Source: CAXWPM01 sp965206125 (GTDB lineage: Bacteria > Acidobacteriota > Terriglobia > 20CM-2-55-15). Taken from it: DNA of 64,000 bases. Positions 52,736 to 59,759 of the stretch are shown here, piece by piece. The position numbers and the translations under genes are program-made. Every line of letters starts with the position of its first letter. The stretch's first letter is position 1. The DNA lies in the NCBI GenBank assembly GCA_965206125.1, contig CBDBIN010000040.1:124001-188000 (forward strand). Direction: 5' to 3'. The notes under the pieces were generated by a model. The model worked only from the letters and a program-made list of their open reading frames with translations, did not search any database and was not told the DNA's origin.

Positions 52736-53476
52736 ATGTCCAGACCGACCGAGCGACCGTTGCCGATGCTCTACACGGAACTGGCGCCGTGGTTCCACCT
52801 GCTGACATCTCCAGCTTCCTACAACGATGAAGCGGAGTTCGTGCGACGGACCCTGTCTGCTCTGGACACACCGCCAAAGACGATACTCGAACTGGGCAGC
52901 GGCGGCGGCAACAACGCCTTCCACCTAAAAACGCTCTTCGACATGACGCTCACGGATATCTCCACCGGAATGCTCGACATCAGCCGCGAACTGAACCCCG
53001 AGTGCGAACATCTTCCCGGCGACATGAGAACCGTGCGGCTGGGACGTACCTTCGATGCGGTGTTCATCCATGATGCCGTCATGTACATCACGAGTCTTCC
53101 GGACCTCGGCCTCGTCGCCGAGACAGCGTTTGCGCATTGTGCACCGGGGGGAGCGGTCCTGATCATGCCGGACAACACCCGCGAAACGTTCGAAGGCGAG
53201 ACCCGGCACGGCGGCAATGACGACGACGGCCGGGGGCTGCGCTACGTTTCGTGGACTCACGATCCCGATCCACACGACGGCAGGTACTTTGTCGACATGG
53301 CGTACCTGCTCAAGGACGCTGACGGGAGCGTGCGGACGGTTCAAGACCGCCATACGTTCGGTCTCTTCGGCCGGAACGATTGGATGGAGACGCTGTCGGT
53401 TGCAGGTTTCGAGACGAAGACTCTTTCGGACGAGCCCTATGGCCGCGACGTCTTTCTCGGAATCCGACCAGAGTGA
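52736..53476 (+). CDS. Class I SAM-dependent methyltransferase
   Basis: 246 residues. Motif I is ILELGSGGGNNAFHL, the acidic residue after strand 2 is in LTDISTGML, and motif IV-like FDAVFIHDAVMYI follows; typical of small-molecule methyltransferases. ATG 52736 starts MSRPTERPLPMLYTELA; a TTG 18 bp earlier is less likely. TATACT lies 15 bp upstream, in the 44-bp gap to the aldo-keto reductase. Substrate unknown. Confidence 0.86.
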   Translation: MSRPTERPLPMLYTELAPWFHLLTSPASYNDEAEFVRRTLSALDTPPKTILELGSGGGNNAFHLKTLFDMTLTDISTGMLDISRELNPECEHLPGDMRTVRLGRTFDAVFIHDAVMYITSLPDLGLVAETAFAHCAPGGAVLIMPDNTRETFEGETRHGGNDDDGRGLRYVSWTHDPDPHDGRYFVDMAYLLKDADGSVRTVQDRHTFGLFGRNDWMETLSVAGFETKTLSDEPYGRDVFLGIRPE

Positions 53477-53505
53477 TGCGCCACGACTGATCTTTCGGAT
53501 CCGCC

Positions 53506-53871
53506 CTACTGGGACGACAGGACATACATGTTCCCGTCGGGATCCTTCATGATCGCGGAAGTCCCCCATTGCTCGGTCCGTGCTTCCTGGGCGAACTCGA
53601 CGCCTTTGTCCTTCAGCTGCCGGTAGGTCGCCTCCACCTCATCGCACAGAAACGACAGGTTGGTAAACCCGCCGATCCGATCTTCATGCCCATCCGGCGT
53701 GAACAGGGCCAGCCGCGTGTCGGCGCCCGGAATGCGCAACTCGATCCAGCGCTGCTTGCCGTCGAACGGCTGATCGGTCGCAACGGCAAAACCCAGCTTC
53801 TCCGTGAAAAACTGGAGCGAGCGATCCTGGTCGCCGACCGGGATGCTCGCAAACTTGATGGCCTTGATCAT
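53506..53871 (-). CDS. VOC-superfamily (glyoxalase-like) protein
   Basis: 121 residues: paired beta-alpha-beta-beta-beta units, IKAIKFASIPVGDQDRSLQF and FTNLSFLCDEVEATYRQLKD, ending GTSAIMKDPDGNMYVL with the conserved DPDGN and a metal-ligand Glu missing from the usual place. ATG 53871 is preceded by GGAGGAGAG. The frame extends farther upstream but without family similarity. Enzymatic role unknown; may be an antibiotic- or aldehyde-resistance type. Confidence 0.86.
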   Translation of the reverse strand: MIKAIKFASIPVGDQDRSLQFFTEKLGFAVATDQPFDGKQRWIELRIPGADTRLALFTPDGHEDRIGGFTNLSFLCDEVEATYRQLKDKGVEFAQEARTEQWGTSAIMKDPDGNMYVLSSQ

Positions 53872-53947
53872 CTCTCCTCCCTCTCTTGAAAACCGAAGCC
53901 ACCCTACGCCTTCCCCGACGTTGACGACAAGGCATGAAAAGCTTACT

Positions 53948-54289
53948 ATGGCATTAGATTCTATAGATAAGCGCGTGAAACGGCTGAACATCGACCCGTA
54001 CATCATCGACACACTGATGCCGGACCTGGTCGGTCACGACCGGAGGCCAGCGGCGTTCTTTGTCTACCTCTACCTGTGGCGGCAGACCGGTCAGCGTCGC
54101 AAGCCACGAAGCCAGCGCAGCCTGAGGGAAATTTCGGAGGGTACCGGGTTGTCGAAACGGGCCGTTCAGGACGCGATCCTGCGCCTGGTCGGGAGGGGGT
54201 TGATCAGCGTCCTGCGGGAGTCCATCACCGCCGTCCCGGAATACACGGTCCACCGGCCCTGGGAACGATTGAGGCGATCGAAACAATGA
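53948..54289 (+). CDS. Helix-turn-helix regulator
   Basis: 113 residues. A winged helix at about 55-95: SLREISEGTGLSKRAVQDAI then RLVGRGLISVLR, of the type where a recognition helix is followed by a wing. A leader helix (RVKRLNIDPYIIDTLMP) precedes it. It ends in a 4-bp ATGA overlap with msrA, so it probably regulates msrA or its own operon. Divergent from the VOC gene. Confidence 0.75.
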   Translation: MALDSIDKRVKRLNIDPYIIDTLMPDLVGHDRRPAAFFVYLYLWRQTGQRRKPRSQRSLREISEGTGLSKRAVQDAILRLVGRGLISVLRESITAVPEYTVHRPWERLRRSKQ

Positions 54290-54867
54290 CGGAGGAAGAG
54301 CGAGTGATTTCAAACGAAACCGAAGAAAAGGCAACGCTGGGTGGAGGCTGCTTCTGGTGTCTCGAGGCCGTCTATGAGCTGATGGACGGCGTGGGCTCCG
54401 TCGTGTCTGGCTACGCGGGCGGCGCGCGGCCGAATCCGACATACGAGCAGGTGTGCTCGGGCTCGTCGGGACATGCGGAGGTGGTCCAGGTCACGTTCGA
54501 CGGCGCGGTGACACCGTTCGAGGAGATCCTCCAAGTCTTCTTCTTGATCCACGACCCGACGACGTTGAACCGTCAGGGCAACGACAGCGGCACCCAATAC
54601 CGGTCCGTCATCTTCTACCATTCCGAGGAACAGAAAGAGACCGCCGATAAAATGATCGAGGAACTCGGCCGGGCCCAAGTGTTCCCCGACCCGGTCGTAA
54701 CCGAGGTGGCTCCGCTCCCCGAGTTTTACCCGGCCGAAGACTACCACCGGGAGTACTACCGCCGAAACGGCAACCAGCCTTACTGTCAGTACGTCATCGA
54801 TCCAAAAGTGGCGAAGTTCCGGGCGAAGTATTTCGACAAGCTAAAGCAGAAGGCCGCAAACGATTGA
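54286..54867 (+). CDS. msrA: Peptide methionine sulfoxide reductase A
   Basis: Reduces methionine-S-sulfoxide in proteins. 193 residues with the catalytic GGCFWCLEAVYELMDGV and GYAGGARPNPTYEQVCSG, and YHREYYRRNGNQPYCQ near the end carrying a recycling-Cys candidate. ATG 54286 overlaps the HTH stop. GTG 54304 is an alternative with a stronger Shine-Dalgarno (GGAGGAAG); the conserved domain starts after both. No msrB nearby. Confidence 0.93.
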   Translation: MTEEERVISNETEEKATLGGGCFWCLEAVYELMDGVGSVVSGYAGGARPNPTYEQVCSGSSGHAEVVQVTFDGAVTPFEEILQVFFLIHDPTTLNRQGNDSGTQYRSVIFYHSEEQKETADKMIEELGRAQVFPDPVVTEVAPLPEFYPAEDYHREYYRRNGNQPYCQYVIDPKVAKFRAKYFDKLKQKAAND

Positions 54868-54868
54868 A

Positions 54869-54892
54869 GGGGGACATGCTCCCCTGTCCCCC
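54869..54892. terminator. GGGGGACA/TGTCCCCC hairpin, bidirectional terminator candidate
   Basis: Perfect 8-bp arms around TGCTCCCC, two bases after the msrA stop and 24 bp before the convergent cyclophilin stop. No strong T run, so termination is inferred from placement. Confidence 0.55.
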
Positions 54893-54915
54893 TCTGCCCA
54901 TTACAGCTATTCCAG

Positions 54916-55497
54916 CTACTGGAGACGCTCGATCGAAATGATGCCAACCGGCGGTGTCAGGCTCTGCGCCTCGGCGGGCGCAGCCTGGATCGCGCGAACG
55001 ACGTCCATGCCGTCGACGACCTTCCCGAACGCCGCGAAGCCCTGGCCGTCCGCATTCCGATCTCCTCCGAAGTCCAGCGACGGCTGATCTTCGATGCAGA
55101 TGAAGATGTCCGACCGGGCGGAGTCCGGCCCGCCGCGTGCCATCGAGATCGCCCCATCTTCGTGCCGGAGCTCGGTAACGTTCGTCCGCTCCAGGGGGAT
55201 AGGATCGAAGCCTTCCCCACGCCGGTCCGGATTGACGCCCGCCTGAATCACCTCGATCAGCACGTCGTTGTTCGGCTGGTTGTCGAGCTTTACCGTGCGG
55301 TGAAACCGCCCGCCTTCATAGAACCCGCCGTCAACGTACCTCAGAAAGTTTTCCACCGTACCGGGAGCCCGGTCCGGGTACAACTCGATATCGATGTTGC
55401 CCACTTCGGTCCGGATTCGGACGCGGATGGATTCCTGCGCCGTCGCTGTCGTCGCAAAGGCCCATAGAAGCAATAGCAACGCAAAGATTCGTTTCAT
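54916..55497 (-). CDS. Exported cyclophilin-type peptidyl-prolyl isomerase
   Basis: 193 residues with a signal peptide (MKRIFALLLLLWAFATTATAQ). Cyclophilin fold: VGNIDIELYPDRAPGTVENF, YEGGRFHRTV (catalytic Arg and Phe region), DGAISMARGGPDSARSDIFI and FAAFGKVVDGMDVVRAIQ. Catalyses proline isomerisation of periplasmic proteins. ATG 55497 chosen at the signal peptide start. Convergent with msrA. Confidence 0.92.
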   Translation of the reverse strand: MKRIFALLLLLWAFATTATAQESIRVRIRTEVGNIDIELYPDRAPGTVENFLRYVDGGFYEGGRFHRTVKLDNQPNNDVLIEVIQAGVNPDRRGEGFDPIPLERTNVTELRHEDGAISMARGGPDSARSDIFICIEDQPSLDFGGDRNADGQGFAAFGKVVDGMDVVRAIQAAPAEAQSLTPPVGIISIERLQ

Positions 55498-55572
55498 CAA
55501 CACTGTTAAAAGCCCCTGATTGGAAAACTGAAATAAGTGTAGCGCTCAGGTGGGGACACGGGAGCCTGGCCC

Positions 55573-55902
55573 CTATTTTGCCGGAAGAGTGGCTGAAAAC
55601 TTTATCGCCCGCTCCACCCATTTCTTCAATGCTGCTCCCGACTGGTAGCCGGCCGGCTCGAGATACACCATCGTGCTAATCAGCTTACCCGTAAAGTCCA
55701 TCGGGGCGGTGTGGAGTTCCCTCAACGCTTTTGTCGCGCCCTCGTTCCCCAGGCGCAGGCAGATCCTGTCGCCGACGACACCGCAACACATGTTGCCCCG
55801 GAGCATGAACGTGATACCGCCGAACAACTTCCGTTCGATCAGGCCTTTCTGCGGTCCGAGCGCTCGTCGCAGGCGGTCGGCGACCTTCTCTTCATAAGCC
55901 AT
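55573..55902 (-). CDS. TfoX N-terminal-domain protein
   Basis: 109 residues with the TfoX_N fold only: LGPQKGLIERKLFGGITFML then RGNMCCGVVGDRICLRLGNE and the end KKWVERAIKFSATLP. Competence regulators of this family carry a second domain that is missing here; single-domain forms are common and of unknown function. ATG 55902 has GGAAGGAG. Divergent overlap with the next gene's upstream region is nil; the two starts are 31 bp apart. Confidence 0.85.
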   Translation of the reverse strand: MAYEEKVADRLRRALGPQKGLIERKLFGGITFMLRGNMCCGVVGDRICLRLGNEGATKALRELHTAPMDFTGKLISTMVYLEPAGYQSGAALKKWVERAIKFSATLPAK

Positions 55903-55932
55903 CGATGACTCCTTCCATATACCATCTACCAG

Positions 55933-56646
55933 ATGGGCTTTCACGTCGAGCCGAAGATATTCGAAATGTTTCCAGGACTGCGCCTGGCCGTGGCGGTCGC
56001 CCTAGACCTGAACACCGACGCCGTGCCGCACGCCCTTACCGATCACTGGCATCGCGCGTGGGCCGACGCACCGGACGCGCTCGCCGACTATCCGGACCGG
56101 CAATCCCACCCACGCATCAAGGCCTGGCGCGACGCATGGAAACAAATCGGCGTGTCGTCGAAAAAATTTCCCTGCTCGGTCGAATCCCTGCTCAAACGCG
56201 CCTTGAAAGGCGGCGAGCCCTTCTCGATCCATCCGATCGTAGACTTCTACAACACGATCTCTCTCGAATACCTCGTCCCGGCCGGCGCATTCGATCTTGC
56301 CGGCACCAGCCAGGGCATCGCACTCCGGCTGACACGATCCGGCGACACGTTTCAGGCGCTCGACGAAGCTGCACCCGCATCCGTGCCGGAAGGCGAGACG
56401 GCCTACGCCACCGGGTCGACCGTCCTCACGCGCCACTTTGTCTGGAAACAATCGCAGGAAGCGCTCATCGCCCCAACGACACGCGACGTGTTTCTGGTCT
56501 CGGAAGTATTGGGCGATCTACCCGACGACGTCGCCCTCGCCGTCGTCGGGAACTTCGAGGAAGGACTCCGCGCCTACTTCGGCGTCGAAGGCCGAAGCTT
56601 CATCGTGGATGCGAAAAATAACGCGGTGGACTGGGAGGGGAGTTAA
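55933..56646 (+). CDS. B3/B4 tRNA-binding-domain protein
   Basis: 237 residues related to the B3/B4 (editing) domain of phenylalanyl-tRNA synthetase beta: HPRIKAWRDAWKQIGVSSKK, SLLKRALKGGEPFSIHPIVD, FYNTISLEYLVPAGAFDL and LTRHFVWKQSQEALI. Free-standing members probably hydrolyse mis-acylated tRNA or bind amino acids. No Shine-Dalgarno stands out. Ends against a bidirectional terminator. Confidence 0.83.
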   Translation: MGFHVEPKIFEMFPGLRLAVAVALDLNTDAVPHALTDHWHRAWADAPDALADYPDRQSHPRIKAWRDAWKQIGVSSKKFPCSVESLLKRALKGGEPFSIHPIVDFYNTISLEYLVPAGAFDLAGTSQGIALRLTRSGDTFQALDEAAPASVPEGETAYATGSTVLTRHFVWKQSQEALIAPTTRDVFLVSEVLGDLPDDVALAVVGNFEEGLRAYFGVEGRSFIVDAKNNAVDWEGS

Positions 56647-56720
56647 CCGCAGAGACACAAAGAAAAGAACTGTAGCGGCGTCTATGACCGCCGAAAAAGA
56701 ATCCTCTGCGCCTCTGCGGT
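56646..56720. terminator. Inverted repeat between convergent genes, with nested hairpin
   Basis: ACCGCAGAGACACAAAG (56646-56662) pairs imperfectly with the right arm ending CCTCTGCGGT (56703-56720), similar to the 7459 terminator. Inside is TAGCGGCGTC-TAT-GACCGCCG, a member of the small hairpin family. It separates two converging genes. Confidence 0.6.
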
Positions 56721-56730
56721 CGTTCCGAAC

Positions 56731-57156
56731 CTAATCGTGGCCCGCGACGTTGTGCGCGCCGTGGATCAGCGCGATCTGCCAGTTGCCGCCGACCCTCGTG
56801 AACACCGCGCTGCCGAGCCCTTCGATCGCCACCTGGCCACCGACCTCGACCGCATAGTTGAAGTATGCCCACGCCGCGTCACCGACCATAATTACCTTGA
56901 CGTTGCGGGTGACCATCTTCTGATCCGGACCCATCAGACGGCCCAGAAATCGGGTGACGCCTCCTTTGCCGGCGATCGCATGGCCGTCTTCATCCAACCA
57001 CACGGCATCGTCAGCGAGCGCTCTCTCAAAGTACGCCGCATCCGAGTTGTTTATGGCGTTGATCGCATCATCGACCAGCGCGGTGTCGCCCTGGGCATAA
57101 GCCCCCGTCGCACTGACAAGCAAGGCCACAAGCAGCAGAAAGCCGTATTTTTTCAC
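56731..57156 (-). CDS. Secreted SnoaL/DUF4440-like (NTF2-fold) protein
   Basis: 141 residues with signal peptide (MKKYGFLLLVALLVSATGAYA). NTF2-like fold: DAINAINNSDAAYFERALAD, DDAVWLDEDGHAI, GDAAWAYFNYAVEV and the C-terminal NWQIALIHGAHN. Enzymatic activity not predictable. Ends 10 bp from the terminator repeat. Confidence 0.8.
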   Translation of the reverse strand: MKKYGFLLLVALLVSATGAYAQGDTALVDDAINAINNSDAAYFERALADDAVWLDEDGHAIAGKGGVTRFLGRLMGPDQKMVTRNVKVIMVGDAAWAYFNYAVEVGGQVAIEGLGSAVFTRVGGNWQIALIHGAHNVAGHD

Positions 57157-57289
57157 GAGTGAAACTCCTTCGGTTATTGATTCTCGATTTAGGAAGACAA
57201 ATCTTTTATATCACGCTCTTACCGATACCTTAAGACTCTCCAACCCCTTCGTCGTCCCAGACGAAAATTCACCAATTCACAGTGAAGCC

Positions 57290-57319
57290 TTGACTACCAA
57301 ACATTTGTTTGGGTATAAC
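57290..57319 (+). promoter_or_regulatory. imu promoter with LexA-like palindrome in spacer
   Basis: -35 TTGACT (57290-57295), -10 TATAAC (57314-57319) separated by 18 bp. The spacer holds CCAAACATTTGTTTGG (57297-57312), perfect 7-bp arms with a TT centre. The imuA ATG (57326) is only 7 bp after the -10, which predicts a leaderless mRNA. A repressor bound to the palindrome would block polymerase; for an imu cassette LexA is the obvious candidate, though the box differs from well-known LexA sites. Confidence 0.7.
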
Positions 57320-57325
57320 AGTCGA

Positions 57326-58105
57326 ATGCGCCTCGCGACGATTCGCACTCAGCTGGAGTTGGAACTGGCAGACCGCTACCCGCGACCCTTCAGCTCGCCG
57401 GCCCAAACGCCGCCGGAAACCATCCTCACCGGTGTCGGCGAAGTCGATCGACTGGCCGGCGGGCTGCCGCGGGGCCGCATCATCGAAATTTTTGGACCCG
57501 ACTCGTCAGGCCGGACCAGCCTGCTGCTCTCGACTCTTGCTCAAGTCACTGAACAAGAAGAAGTTTGTGGTTTGATCGACCCTACCGGCACTTTCGATCC
57601 AGCATCAGCTGTTGCCGCCGGGGTCAACCTTGCCAGCCTGCTCTGGGTCCGGACTGGACGGGATCTGGACCTGGCAATCAAGGCAACTGACCTACTGGTC
57701 CAGGGAGGCGGTTTTGGACTCATTGCCGTCGACCTGGGAGAGGTATCCCCCGGCGAAGTGCGTCGCCGTCCACTTTCTACCTGGTTCCGACTCCAGCGGG
57801 CTGTAGAGAACACACCCACCATCCTACTGTTCCTCGGGCGGGAATCATCGATCAAGACCTGCGCGTCTCTGGTTCTACGCCTGGCGCCGGATTGCACGGA
57901 GTGGTCCCCCCGGCTGCTCGGCGGAATCCGTCCCATGGCGGAGATCGTCCGATCGAGAACGAACCCAGCGGCAGGCTGGAGCGATGCCATCGGCCGCTTC
58001 CGTCTGGAATCGGAAAGCCACCTTCGCAGCGTCTCCGGCCACCGGAGCACAATCCTCCCCTTCCAGCAAGAAAACACCCAAGGAGTACCCAGCCATGAGC
58101 ACTAG
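57326..58105 (+). CDS. imuA: ImuA-like RecA-related protein of the mutasome
   Basis: 259 residues related to RecA/SulA-like ImuA: ILTGVGEVDRLAGGLPRGRI, then a RecA-type nucleotide loop GPDSSGRTSLLLS and the RecA-like core. Works with ImuB and DnaE2 in SOS-induced, error-prone synthesis. ATG 57326 lies 7 bp after the -10 box, so translation is probably leaderless; a TTG at 57290 is inside the promoter. Overlaps imuB by 11 bp. Confidence 0.84.
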   Translation: MRLATIRTQLELELADRYPRPFSSPAQTPPETILTGVGEVDRLAGGLPRGRIIEIFGPDSSGRTSLLLSTLAQVTEQEEVCGLIDPTGTFDPASAVAAGVNLASLLWVRTGRDLDLAIKATDLLVQGGGFGLIAVDLGEVSPGEVRRRPLSTWFRLQRAVENTPTILLFLGRESSIKTCASLVLRLAPDCTEWSPRLLGGIRPMAEIVRSRTNPAAGWSDAIGRFRLESESHLRSVSGHRSTILPFQQENTQGVPSHEH

Positions 58106-59677
58106 CGTCCTGAAGATCGACCGGAAGATTGCGGAATCTTACATCGATGCGGGCCCTCGGCCCAGCCCCCTGTATGGATGTGTCCATATCCCAGACTTCC
58201 CCGTCCAGGCGTTCGTCCGGAACGAACCGGAACTGCGCCGGCGCCCGATGGCCGTACTCGACGGAACGTTTCCATTGTTCACTGTCGTCGCGACGAACGG
58301 CTTCGCCCGCAATACAGGTGTTCGGGTTGGGATGACAAAACTGCAGCTGCAGCAGTTCCCCGATGTCGAGGTGCGTTACCGATCTCCCATGCAGGAGGAC
58401 TGCACCCACCAAGCCCTCGTCGACTGTGCGCATTACTTCACACCCCGCGTGGAAGACACCGCCCTCGATACGACCACGCTCGATCTAAATGGACTGTATG
58501 AACTGTGGGGATCCCCAAGGGCCATGGCCCAGAAACTGTTCCGGGCTGCGGATAAGCTCGGCCTCGAGGCGCACGTCGCCGTGGCGTCCAACCCGGACGC
58601 CGCCATGCATGCCGCGAAAGCCGCAGCCGGCATTACCGTCATCGCCACCGGGGAAGAGCAAAAGAAGCTGGAATCGCTGCCGCTCCACATCCTTTCGCCG
58701 TCTGAAGAAATCGGGACGACGCTCGACCGCTGGGGGCTGGAAACGTTCGGGGATTTATCGCGACTTCCGCAAATCGAAATCGCCGAACGATTGGGTCAGG
58801 AAGGCGTCGGGCTGTGGCAGATGGCTCGGGGAGAAACCACGCGCCTGTTACGTGTTCTTGAGGAAAAGCTTCACTTTAAAGAATCAATAGAATTAGAAGA
58901 TTCTATTGATTCAACGGAACCGTTAACGTTCATTTTGAGTCGCCTTCTCAACCAGCTTTGCCAGAGGCTGACCGCTCGAAATCGGACGACGAACGCGCTC
59001 CGCCTGACCCTGAAGACAGAACCGCGAGCGGTAGCGACCGGGTCCCCCTCTTTTGTCCGGACGATCAATCTCCCCATCCCGATCCGGGACCCCAAAATCC
59101 TGCTGAAGCTGTTCCAGTTGGACCTGGACACCCACCGTCCTCCGGCGCCTGTCGTGGAAGTCTCCATGACCGCAGAACCGGTCGAACCCCGAACCATCCA
59201 GAACGGGCTGTTCCTTCCCCTCGCCCCCGAACCTTAAAAGCTGGAGCTGACACTGGCCAGGATCGGTGCCATCGTCGGCGCAGAAAACGTGGGTTCGCCC
59301 GAGCTCCTCGACACGCACCGCCCGGATGCCTTCCGCATCCAGCGCTTCAGCCCACTCCGGAAGCCGGCAGAAAAACCCGGCCTTGCAAGAACAGAAGGGT
59401 CCACAGTTCCATTGGCGTTGAGGATCTTTCGGCCTTCGCTTCGAGCCACCGTCGAGATGCGGCAGGGCCAGCCCGACTACATCCGGTTCGGCAACAAGAC
59501 CGGAAAAGTCGTCGCGGCCGCCGGACCGTGGAACAGTTCGGGGGAATGGTGGCGCGACGACACCTGGAACCGGGAAGAATGGGATATCGAACTCCGTTCA
59601 GGCCGCCAACACGCGCTGTACCGCATCTACCTGGACCGACGTTCCGCCTCTTGGTTTGTCGACGGTTCTTACGACTA
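58095..59677 (+). pseudogene. imuB: ImuB (Y-family polymerase-like) with an in-frame TAA
   Basis: Catalytically inactive Y-family hub that tethers DnaE2 to the beta clamp. The usual acidic residues are replaced (VHIPDFPVQ where polymerases have an Asp; TTTLDLNGLYELWG where they have DE). ATG 58095 follows AAGGAG. The frame is stopped by TAA at 59235-59237 after LAPEP but continues in the same frame as KLELTLARIGAIVGAENVGS and PELLDTHRPDAFRIQRFSPL to 59677, the typical ImuB C terminus; one base (GAA to TAA) explains it. A 27-bp repeat is inserted at 59017, giving EPRAVATGSP. The full product would be 526 residues. Confidence 0.87.
59017..59043 (+). repeat. Dispersed 27-bp element, copy 2 (within imuB)
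   Basis: Same block as at 7205 and 62159. Here it starts at codon position 2 and is read as KTEPRAVATGS, in a variable loop between conserved strands of the ImuB little-finger-like region. Confidence 0.87.
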
Positions 59678-59682
59678 AAATT

Positions 59683-59746
59683 CGGCGGTCATAGATCACC
59701 GCTACAAAATTCTTTTTCCCTCTGTAGGGGCGCTCTATGAGCGCCC
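59683..59746. repeat. Two hairpins between imuB and dnaE2
   Basis: CGGCGGTCATAGATCACCGCT (59683-59703, imperfect) and the perfect GGGCGCTC-TAT-GAGCGCCC (59728-59746). The second ends 14 bp before the dnaE2 GTG. Members of the family seen at 19647 and 56673. Confidence 0.65.
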
Positions 59747-59759
59747 GTCTTTCTCTTAC

